A DNA stretch of 38,641 nt from Ruminococcus sp. UBA1394. GTDB taxonomy: Bacteria > Bacillota > Clostridia > Oscillospirales > Ruminococcaceae. Positions within the stretch are counted from its first letter, which is position 1. Each line of letters begins with the position of its first letter. The stretch covers positions 1-38,641 of the forward strand of contig DBQM01000060.1 in NCBI GenBank assembly GCA_002305725.1. The letters are read 5' to 3'. The notes below the pieces were generated by a model. That model was not told the DNA's origin, did no database searches, and saw only the letters and a list, made by a program, of their open reading frames with translations. Made by a program: the position numbers and the translations under genes. This document shows, in pieces, positions 1 through 6,520 of this stretch.

Positions 1-1
1 A

Positions 2-1705
2 GACTTTTTTTCGGTGGGTCAAAAGATCCTTGAAAAGCTGACAAGCAATATTTTCAAAGCCGTAATACTCGGCGCACTTGTTACAGCGGTTATTCAGAGT
101 TCGGGTGCAACAACGGTTATTGTTGTCGGACTTGTAAACTCGGGCATCTTAAAGCTTTCATCAGCTGTTGGCATTATAATGGGCGCTAATATCGGTACGA
201 CCATAACCGGTCAGATTTTGCGACTGGGCGACCTTGAAAGCAATGCCTCGGTAGGTACGCTTATGGAGTTTCTCACTCCGACCTATCTTGCACCATTTTT
301 AGCAATAATCGGTATTGTCATAATAATGGCGACCAAAAAAGACAATATCAAAGCAGTCGGCGACATCTGTATCGGACTGGGCATTCTCTTTACCGGTATG
401 CTTTCACTTACCGAATCCGTAAAGCCTCTGTCTGAACTGGAAGCGTTCAGAAGTGTGTTTGCAAGCCTTGAAAATCCGTTTCTGGGCGTACTTGCCGGTG
501 CTGTTATTACTGCTCTTTTGCAGAGCTCATCTGCATCAGTCGGTATTCTCCAGGCGGTTTCAACTACCGGTCTGCTGAAATTTTCAGCGGCTTTCCCGAT
601 CATCATGGGACAGAATATCGGTACCTGCTCAACATCTATCATATCAAGTATAGGTGCAAGCAAAAATGCAAAGCGTGCTGCAATGGTGCATTTCTACTTC
701 AACCTTATCGGTACACTTCTTTTCCTTTCGGTTATATACATTTTAAAGGCACTGGGAAAGATAAGCGGCTGGGACGATGTAATGGACATGGGTTCAATTG
801 CAAACTTCCATACATTTTTCAATATCATTGTAACTGTTTTCTTCATTCCATTCCACAAGCTACTTGAAAAGCTTGCTGTGCTGACTATCAGAATGGCTCC
901 GGATTCAGAAGATGATGACGCTGCTCTGGAATCAGGCGAAAACATTCTTGATTCACGTTTCTTAAAATCCCCGTCACTTGCTATTCAGCATGCTAACAAT
1001 GCTGTAGCCTATATGGGAAATATGTCTAAAGCAAATTTTGTTTCAAGCTGTGAGCTTTACAGTAATTTTGACGCAAAGACTGTGGAAAAAATCAAGGAAC
1101 GTGAGGATATCATAGACAGGATAGAGGACAGGCTCAATTCCTATCTCGTTTCAATAACCGACTGCGAGCTGAGTGCAGCTGAAAGCAGAAACGTAACATT
1201 TCTTATCCATACGATAACAGATTTTGAGAGAATAGGTGACTATGCCTATAACATCATGGAACGTGCCGAGGCAATGCACGAAAAGGAGCAGAATCTCTCA
1301 GAAGAAGGTGTTCGTGATATGCAGCTTATCGCCGGCGCTGTAACGGAAGTTATAGATATGGCGGTCACTACTGTTGAATATGATGATTCAGCTACAGCTG
1401 CTAAAATAGAGCCGCTGGAAGAAACCATTGATATGCTGGAATATAAACTCAAAAACAGGCATATTGACAGACTTAAAGAGGGCAGCTGTGCAATTGACAG
1501 AGGCGTACATTTCCTTGATATTCTGTCGGATATGGAAAGAGTTGCAGACCACTGTTCAAATGTAGGTGTTCATATTCTTAGCAAGAACAGCAGTCCGAAA
1601 GACGAACTGAATCATCATGAATACATTGAAAAAATCCATAAGGGTGAGTCCAGAGAGTATAAGGAAGCGCTGGAGCAGTATTCGGTGAAGTATAAGTTGG
1701 ATTAA
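2..1705 (+). CDS. Na/Pi cotransporter family protein with C-terminal PhoU domain (5' partial)
   Basis: Sodium-dependent phosphate transporter of the NptA/YjbB type, an inner-membrane protein. The reading frame is open to the window edge, so the N-terminus is missing; the first in-frame GTG at base 14 (VGQKILEKLTSN) falls inside the domain and is not the real start. Two Na_Pi_cotrans repeats are visible, each with the signature QSS motif: IQSSGATTVIVVG near residue 30 and LLQSSSASVGILQ near residue 170, counted from base 14. Hydrophobic helices continue to about residue 290. The last 220 residues are charged and helical, like a PhoU domain, with FERIGDYAYNIMERA and MERVADHCSNVGVHI typical of its two three-helix bundles. 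The PhoU part is thought to regulate transport in this family. An apparent terminator follows at once, so the gene ends its transcript. Family assignment is firm; substrate is inferred. Confidence 0.9.
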   Translation, partial: DFFSVGQKILEKLTSNIFKAVILGALVTAVIQSSGATTVIVVGLVNSGILKLSSAVGIIMGANIGTTITGQILRLGDLESNASVGTLMEFLTPTYLAPFLAIIGIVIIMATKKDNIKAVGDICIGLGILFTGMLSLTESVKPLSELEAFRSVFASLENPFLGVLAGAVITALLQSSSASVGILQAVSTTGLLKFSAAFPIIMGQNIGTCSTSIISSIGASKNAKRAAMVHFYFNLIGTLLFLSVIYILKALGKISGWDDVMDMGSIANFHTFFNIIVTVFFIPFHKLLEKLAVLTIRMAPDSEDDDAALESGENILDSRFLKSPSLAIQHANNAVAYMGNMSKANFVSSCELYSNFDAKTVEKIKEREDIIDRIEDRLNSYLVSITDCELSAAESRNVTFLIHTITDFERIGDYAYNIMERAEAMHEKEQNLSEEGVRDMQLIAGAVTEVIDMAVTTVEYDDSATAAKIEPLEETIDMLEYKLKNRHIDRLKEGSCAIDRGVHFLDILSDMERVADHCSNVGVHILSKNSSPKDELNHHEYIEKIHKGESREYKEALEQYSVKYKLD

Positions 1706-1712
1706 AAATGTA

Positions 1713-1746
1713 AAAGGCACTTTTGATATTTTTCAGAAGTGTCTTT
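1713..1746 (+). terminator. Hairpin terminator after the Na/Pi cotransporter gene
   Basis: Ten-base-pair stem (AAAGGCACTT with AAGTGTCTTT, one G-U pair) around a 14-base loop, starting 8 bases after the stop codon and followed by an AT-rich stretch. The U-tract is short, so termination may be incomplete. Confidence 0.55.
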
Positions 1747-1770
1747 GATTTATTATATTAGGTAATTTAT

Positions 1771-2445
1771 ATGAAAATAATTAATATTATCAGAGAAATA
1801 ATACACCGGTTAACAGGAAAGAAAACGGTAATAGATGAGGAAATGCTGAACAGCCTTGATTTTCCCGAAAAACTGAAATTACTTGTGGAATATGCTGGTA
1901 ATGCTGACCCGGGTTATCGTATATTCGGTTCAGAAACTCATAAGTATAAATTTAATCCGCCGGCAGATATAGAAGATGTCAGGAAATTTGAGAAAAAGTA
2001 TAATATTAAGCTGCCGGAATCGTATGTTACTTTTTTGACGCTTGTTGGCAACGGTGGCGCAGGTCCTTTTTACGGGCTGTATTCACTTGAACAGCTTGAA
2101 CGCAATAATGAATATCTCATGCAGGATAATTCTATTGATACATTTATTGATAAAAATCTGACTGCTGAAAAATGGAACAATGCTGTAAAAATGCTTTATG
2201 AAAGCAATAATGAAGTTGAGGATGAGGATTTTTGGAATAGAATTACAAAAGGAGCTCTTGTAATAGGCACACAGGGGTGTTCTTTTGACACACTTTTAAT
2301 GTGCAGTGGCAGTGAGTTGGGTAAAATCGTGTATATTGACTGGAATATATTTTGCGACAACCCTCCGTCATTGACCGGACAGACATTTGAAGAATGGCTT
2401 ATCAGTTATTTTTACAAAGTTGCCAGAGGCGATATTCGTAAATGA
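1771..2445 (+). CDS. SMI1/KNR4 (SUKH) family protein
   Basis: A 224-residue soluble protein with a SUKH-type domain. The segment FNPPADIEDVRKFEKKYN followed by KLPESYVTFLTLVGNGGAGPF (residues about 62-100) is the family signature, and the later LVIGTQGCSFDTLLMCSGSELGKIVYIDWN region is the usual second half, where a short glycine strand precedes the D-W motif. Members often act as immunity proteins against secreted polymorphic toxins, but many are lone genes of unknown role. No toxin gene is next to this one, so an immunity function is not supported here. No signal peptide or membrane segment is visible. The start ATG has only a weak ribosome binding site (TTAGGTAA). It stands alone between two hairpins. 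Family is clear; function is not. Confidence 0.8.
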   Translation: MKIINIIREIIHRLTGKKTVIDEEMLNSLDFPEKLKLLVEYAGNADPGYRIFGSETHKYKFNPPADIEDVRKFEKKYNIKLPESYVTFLTLVGNGGAGPFYGLYSLEQLERNNEYLMQDNSIDTFIDKNLTAEKWNNAVKMLYESNNEVEDEDFWNRITKGALVIGTQGCSFDTLLMCSGSELGKIVYIDWNIFCDNPPSLTGQTFEEWLISYFYKVARGDIRK

Positions 2446-2469
2446 CAAAATATAAATGAGCAGCTCAGT

Positions 2470-2505
2470 AAAAAATGCCCCGGAATCTTTCCCGGAGCAT
2501 TTTTT
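2470..2505. terminator. Bidirectional terminator between the SMI1/KNR4 gene and the cysteine-rich peptide gene
   Basis: Near-perfect inverted repeat: AAAAAATGC then CCGG on the left arm matches CCGG then GCATTTTTT on the right, with one C/A mismatch. A-run on one side and T-run on the other serve transcripts in both directions: plus from the SUKH gene and minus from the small peptide gene that ends at 2539. Confidence 0.8.
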
Positions 2506-2538
2506 GTTAAAAAGCTGTTAACAGACAGTTTCAGACGC

Positions 2539-2682
2539 TCAGCATCCGCAGCCGCATCCGTCGTTGCAGTTGTTGCAGCCACAGCCGCAGCCGTTGTTGT
2601 TAAAACCATTACCGCAGCAGAAGAAGATGATAATCAGTAAGATGATGATCCAGCAGCATCCATTTCCTTCAAAACAACCCAT
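2539..2682 (-). CDS. Small cysteine-rich membrane peptide (47 aa)
   Basis: A 47-residue protein that is easily missed. It begins MGCFEGNGCCW, continues with a hydrophobic stretch (IIILLIIIFF, residues 12-21), then CCGNGFNNN and a tail of alternating Gly-Cys units (residues 31-47) that ends GCGCGC at the stop. Twelve of 47 residues are cysteine. The start is supported by a strong AAAGGAG ribosome binding site 7 bases upstream, by a promoter-like element at 2752-2780, and by a terminator just downstream. One membrane helix with a Cys/Gly/Asn tail resembles small high-cysteine proteins seen in clostridia, some tied to spore coats, but I cannot assign a family. Metal binding or a sporulation role is a guess. 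That it is a gene is well supported; its function is unknown. Confidence 0.7.
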   Translation of the reverse strand: MGCFEGNGCCWIIILLIIIFFCCGNGFNNNGCGCGCNNCNDGCGCGC

Positions 2683-2691
2683 AAATAAGCA

Positions 2692-2698
2692 ACTCCTT
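2692..2698 (-). promoter_or_regulatory. Ribosome binding site of the cysteine-rich peptide
   Basis: AAAGGAG on the minus strand, a good match to the 16S anti-SD, suitably spaced from the ATG at 2682. It decides in favour of this reading frame over the overlapping alanine/threonine-rich minus-strand frame. Confidence 0.7.
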
Positions 2699-2751
2699 TA
2701 AATAAAATGTATGGAACTGAAATCTTTGTTTGATTTCGTTTCATAGTACAT

Positions 2752-2780
2752 ATTATGTCAGAGGAAAAAAAGTGTTACAA
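2752..2780 (-). promoter_or_regulatory. Candidate promoter for the cysteine-rich peptide gene
   Basis: Minus strand: TTGTAA, 17 bases, CATAAT, which fits sigma-A. The same site also reads AC, 16 bases, CATAATATG, one base from the sigma-K pattern AC-N16-CATANNNTA. The sequence cannot decide between vegetative and late mother-cell control. Confidence 0.4.
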
Positions 2781-2871
2781 AAAAATCGGCTGCACGGTTT
2801 CGACAGATATTTCATTCATTTTATGGCATACTTAAATCAGTGTTATCAGAGATTGAGAGAGGTGCTTTGAA

Positions 2872-5241
2872 ATGATAGATAACTACGAGATGTTTACGAG
2901 GAAAGCCGTTAATTCTATTGAAATTGCAATTGAGGCGGCATCAGCACTGGGACATACCTATGTTGGCAGCGAGCATATTATTTTAGGCTTTTTAAAGGAA
3001 GGAGGAAATGTTGCGGCGGAGATACTGAAGAAAAATAATATTACGCTGGAGGATATCTATGACCAGATGCTTATTATGGTAGGGAAAGGCGAGGAAACAA
3101 GGCTTTCCCATGAAAATATAACTCCGGCTCTAAGGCGTATTCTCAACGCCTCTGCTGAAAACGCCGCTGCCATGCACACACAGCTTATCGGGACTGAACA
3201 TATTCTAATGGCAATGATAAAGGAACAAGGCTGCGGGGCAATGAACTTTCTGAAATTTTTCGGTGTAAACCCTGCGGCAGTGTATAACGACTGCGTTAAG
3301 GCATACAACGGAAATGTGCCCGAAGAAATAATAAAGCGCAGCAGAACTGATTTCAAGAAAATTCCTACCTTATATAAGTATGGAAAAAACCTGACCGAAC
3401 AGGCGTGGGAGAAAAAAATTGACCCTCTTATCGGACGTGACAAGGAAATCGAGCGGATAATTCAGATTCTTGCAAGGCGCAGCAAAAATAATCCTTGTCT
3501 GATAGGAGAGGCAGGGGTCGGCAAGACGGCAATTGTAGAGGGAATCGCAAATATGATGGCGAGAGGGAATGTTCCGGACGAACTGAAAAGAAAAACGATT
3601 TTTTCCATTGACCTTACATCAATGGTTGCCGGTGCAAAATACAGGGGCGATTTTGAGGAGAGAATAAAAAACTGCATTGACGAGGTAGTCAATGACGGCA
3701 ATATTATTCTGTTTATTGACGAGATACACTCCATTGTGGGAGCCGGTGCGGCAGAGGGTGCAATTGATGCGGCGAATATACTGAAGCCTCAGCTTGCAAG
3801 GGGTGAAATTCAGATTATTGGAGCGACAACTATTGAGGAATACAGAAAATATATTGAAAAGGACTCTGCGCTTGAAAGAAGATTTCAGCCTGTAATTATC
3901 GAAGAACCCAGCGAGGAGGCGACAGTAAATATTCTCAATGGTATTCGTGAACAGTATGAAAAATATCACAATGTAAAAATAACTGATGAAGTAATCAAAT
4001 CAGCTGTAACACTTTCTGTGAGATATATTACTGACAGATATCTTCCCGACAAGGCAATTGATGTTATCGACGAGGCGGCGTCGAGGGTAAAGATAAAGAA
4101 ATCCGGTGAAACGAAAAAAAGTATTGTTTTTCCTCTTGACATTTCGGGTGAACGTTTGACACTTGACAAACTGGAGAAAAGATTCAGCAGAAATAAAGAA
4201 AAGGAGTTTAGCGAACCGGCTGTTATAACTGTGGAGGATACGGCGTCGGTTGTGTCCTTGTGGACGGGTATTCCGGTGAATAAAATAAATGAGGAAGAAG
4301 AAATAAGGCTGATGAATCTTGAAAGTGAACTTGGAAAAAGAGTTATCGGTCAGGATAAAGCGGTAAGTTCGGTTGCCAAGGCGATAAGGAGGGGACGGAC
4401 AGGACTGCGGGAGCAGGGAAAGCCTGTCGGCTCATTTATCTTTATGGGTCCTACAGGAGTGGGAAAAACTGAGCTTTCAAAGGCTGCAGCAGAGATAATG
4501 TTTGACAGCAATAAGAATCTTATCAAAATTGATATGTCTGAATACATGGAAAAGCATACCGTTTCCAAAATAATCGGTGCGCCTCCCGGCTATACCGGAT
4601 ATGACGACAAGGGTTGTCTTACCGATATTGTCAGACGCAAGCCTTACAGCGTAATTCTTTTTGATGAAATTGAAAAAGCGCACCCGGATGTTCTGAATCT
4701 TCTGTTACAAATACTTGACGAGGGAAATCTTACAGATTCCACAGGAAGAAAAATCAATTTTAAGAATACTCTTATAATTATGACGTCAAATATAGCGTCT
4801 GAAATTATTGAGGGTAAGCAGACACTTGGATTTGGAAATGAAGAAACCGATGATGTCAGTATGAAAGTAAAATCGGAACTGAAAAAATTTCTCAGGCCGG
4901 AGCTTATTAACAGGGTAGATGAAATTGTGATTTTTAACAGGTTAAAGAGTGGTGACCTAAAAAAAATTGCAGAAAAACTTCTTGGTGAACTTTCTGAAAG
5001 AGCTGAAAAGATTGGTATTAAAGTGATGTATGAGGATACAATACCTGACGCACTTATTAATGAAAGCAGTATAAATAAATATGGCGCAAGATATATAAAA
5101 AGAGAGATAGTTCAGAAAATTGAAAATATTATTGCCCAGCAGATAGTTGAAAAAATTATAAAAAAAGGCGATACCATTGAAATTCTCTTTGAAAACGGCG
5201 AATTTAAAATTGCAGCTCCTCTTATGCATAATGAAATATAA
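2872..5241 (+). CDS. ClpC/ClpA-type AAA+ ATPase (Clp protease chaperone subunit)
   Basis: A 789-residue Hsp100 unfoldase. An N-terminal double Clp_N repeat (about residues 1-145, with SEHIILGFLKEGG and TEHILMAMIKEQG) precedes two AAA+ modules. D1 has Walker A GEAGVGKT at 212-219 and Walker B D283-E284; D2 has Walker A GPTGVGKT at 526-533 and Walker B D598-E599. The LGF tripeptide at 652-654 sits where ClpC and ClpA carry their ClpP-docking loop, so it probably feeds ClpP. The middle domain between D1 and D2 is short and lacks a recognisable UVR motif. The usual ctsR-mcsA-mcsB partners are absent, so this may be a second, stand-alone ClpC paralogue. The start ATG has GAGAGAGGTG upstream. A terminator hairpin follows. 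Family certain; adaptor and regulation unknown. Confidence 0.93.
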   Translation: MIDNYEMFTRKAVNSIEIAIEAASALGHTYVGSEHIILGFLKEGGNVAAEILKKNNITLEDIYDQMLIMVGKGEETRLSHENITPALRRILNASAENAAAMHTQLIGTEHILMAMIKEQGCGAMNFLKFFGVNPAAVYNDCVKAYNGNVPEEIIKRSRTDFKKIPTLYKYGKNLTEQAWEKKIDPLIGRDKEIERIIQILARRSKNNPCLIGEAGVGKTAIVEGIANMMARGNVPDELKRKTIFSIDLTSMVAGAKYRGDFEERIKNCIDEVVNDGNIILFIDEIHSIVGAGAAEGAIDAANILKPQLARGEIQIIGATTIEEYRKYIEKDSALERRFQPVIIEEPSEEATVNILNGIREQYEKYHNVKITDEVIKSAVTLSVRYITDRYLPDKAIDVIDEAASRVKIKKSGETKKSIVFPLDISGERLTLDKLEKRFSRNKEKEFSEPAVITVEDTASVVSLWTGIPVNKINEEEEIRLMNLESELGKRVIGQDKAVSSVAKAIRRGRTGLREQGKPVGSFIFMGPTGVGKTELSKAAAEIMFDSNKNLIKIDMSEYMEKHTVSKIIGAPPGYTGYDDKGCLTDIVRRKPYSVILFDEIEKAHPDVLNLLLQILDEGNLTDSTGRKINFKNTLIIMTSNIASEIIEGKQTLGFGNEETDDVSMKVKSELKKFLRPELINRVDEIVIFNRLKSGDLKKIAEKLLGELSERAEKIGIKVMYEDTIPDALINESSINKYGARYIKREIVQKIENIIAQQIVEKIIKKGDTIEILFENGEFKIAAPLMHNEI

Positions 5242-5248
5242 TTTGATT

Positions 5249-5274
5249 CCCCCGGCTATGTCGGGGATTTTTTT
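5249..5274 (+). terminator. Rho-independent terminator after the ClpC-like gene
   Basis: CCCCG/CGGGG stem with a short loop, followed by a run of seven T, 8 bases beyond the stop codon. Confidence 0.8.
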
Positions 5275-5383
5275 GTTAAATATCAGAATTTATTAACAAA
5301 TTCTAAAGGTTTTAGAATGTCATAATAAACAAACAACAGAACAATTGCAAAACTGCATTTGTTATTGAGCGACAAAATTGTTG

Positions 5384-5393
5384 CTTGATCAAG
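5384..5393. promoter_or_regulatory. Perfect 10-bp palindrome upstream of the pilus cluster
   Basis: CTTGATCAAG lies 19 bases before an extended -10 promoter candidate, within the 299-base gene-free stretch 5242-5540. It could be an operator, but a single short palindrome in AT-rich DNA is weak evidence. Confidence 0.25.
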
Positions 5394-5412
5394 GTGGAAT
5401 TGCACATTTTTG

Positions 5413-5421
5413 TGATATAAT
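5413..5421 (+). promoter_or_regulatory. Candidate extended -10 promoter upstream of the pilus cluster
   Basis: TGATATAAT is a full TGnTATAAT extended -10 element. No good -35 hexamer lies 16-18 bases upstream. It would give a leader of roughly 110 bases before the first gene at 5541. Confidence 0.4.
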
Positions 5422-5459
5422 TATGGTACAAATTGCCGAAAGAAATTTTCTGAAATATA

Positions 5460-5488
5460 TGGACAAACTCATAAAAATAGTGTATTAT
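5460..5488 (+). promoter_or_regulatory. Candidate sigma-A promoter of the pilus cluster
   Basis: TGGACA (5/6 to consensus), exact 17-base spacer, TATTAT (5/6). It lies about 50 bases before the first start codon and downstream of the extended -10 candidate, so the cluster may have tandem promoters. Confidence 0.6.
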
Positions 5489-5540
5489 AAAAATAGTAAG
5501 AGTTATTATTTATTACATGCCAGCAGAAAGGTGAATTAGA

Positions 5541-5894
5541 ATGACTGACAAAGAACTGCACAAGCTGCGCCGTTCTGAACTTCTTGAAATAATGCTTAAT
5601 CTTAAAACAGAATCTGACAGATTAAGGCAGGAAAATGAGGAGTTAAGGCTGACACTCAATGAGAGAAATGTCAGTCTTGAAAAATCAGGCAATATTGCCG
5701 AGGCGGCTTTGCAGCTGAGCGGTATATTTGAAAAAGCACAGCAGGCTGCTGATATTTATTTATCAAGTATAAAGAAAACATACGAACAAAAGGACAACAT
5801 TATTTCTGAGGCGCAGTCAAAGGCAGAAAAAATTATAAATGATGCAAAAAGGTATGCCGAAGAAATAAAAAGTCAGGTTGAAAGTGAAAAATAA
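5541..5894 (+). CDS. Coiled-coil protein at the head of the pilus cluster
   Basis: A 117-residue charged, almost wholly helical protein starting MTDKELHKLRRSELLEIML. Heptad-like spacing runs over residues 15-50 and again over 65-117, with a short break near GNIAEAALQLSGIFEKAQQA. No membrane segment or signal peptide is visible, so it should be cytoplasmic. The second half (AQSKAEKIINDAKRYAEEIK) resembles the helical tails of DivIVA-like or ATP synthase b-like proteins, which reflects coiled coil more than homology. GAAAGGTGA precedes the ATG. Only 26 bases separate it from the signal peptidase gene, so the two are probably co-transcribed and it may help localise or assemble the secretion machinery. 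That link is inference. No specific family is recognised with certainty. Confidence 0.75.
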   Translation: MTDKELHKLRRSELLEIMLNLKTESDRLRQENEELRLTLNERNVSLEKSGNIAEAALQLSGIFEKAQQAADIYLSSIKKTYEQKDNIISEAQSKAEKIINDAKRYAEEIKSQVESEK

Positions 5895-5920
5895 AAAGTT
5901 TTTGTAAAGGTTAGATTTTA

Positions 5921-6505
5921 ATGCAAACTCCAAAAATTAAAACTTTGCCGACCGCATTGCAGTTAAAAACTGAACTTGACAGAATTAATCATAAAAAAGA
6001 ATTTCGTAAGGTATTAAAAGGTACAATTATCTCTTTGCTTGCAGTTGCCGCAATATCAGTACTGATATCTGTATTGTTTATACCTGTTCTGAAGGTTACC
6101 GGTTCAAGCATGGAACCGACGCTGGCAGATAATCAGTATGTGCTGTGCCTTAACAATCAGAAGTATAAAACCGGTGATGTAATTGCTTTTTATTATAACA
6201 ATAAGATACTGCTGAAAAGAGTTATTGCAGGCCCCGGAGATGTTGTGGATATTTCTGAGGACGGAACTGTTTATGTTAACGGAAATATTATTTCCGAGCC
6301 TTATATTACCGATAAGAGCAAGGGAAAATGTGATATTGAACTGCCGTATCAGGTTCCTGAAAACAGAATTTTTGTAATGGGTGACCATCGTTCAGAATCG
6401 GTTGACAGCCGTTCGGAGGTTATCGGATGTATTTCTAAAAAAGATATTGTTGGAAAAGTTACTTTTCGTATCTATCCTCTTGACGAAATTGGCAAAATTA
6501 AGTAG
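5921..6505 (+). CDS. lepB: Signal peptidase I
   Basis: A 194-residue type I signal peptidase that removes signal peptides from exported proteins at the outer face of the membrane. A single membrane helix spans about residues 34-57. The catalytic serine is S63 in GSSMEPT and the general-base lysine is K99 in LLKRVIAGPGD; the third box, FVMGDHRSESVDSR, is near residue 150. Length and the single N-terminal helix fit Gram-positive Sip enzymes. It ends 15 bases before the adhesin start, so it is the dedicated-looking peptidase of the pilus cluster; pilus loci of Gram-positive bacteria often carry one that is needed for assembly. Ribosome binding site is a modest AAAGG about 15 bases upstream. Enzyme identity is firm; pilus dedication is inferred from position. 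Confidence 0.92.
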   Translation: MQTPKIKTLPTALQLKTELDRINHKKEFRKVLKGTIISLLAVAAISVLISVLFIPVLKVTGSSMEPTLADNQYVLCLNNQKYKTGDVIAFYYNNKILLKRVIAGPGDVVDISEDGTVYVNGNIISEPYITDKSKGKCDIELPYQVPENRIFVMGDHRSESVDSRSEVIGCISKKDIVGKVTFRIYPLDEIGKIK

Positions 6506-6520
6506 AAAGGGGGTAAAGCT

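Noticed and set aside
2412..2609. Minus-strand open frame rich in Ala and Thr
   Set aside because: It runs in another frame over the Cys-rich peptide gene, has no ribosome binding site, and its low-complexity sequence arises from the Gly-Cys codon repeats.
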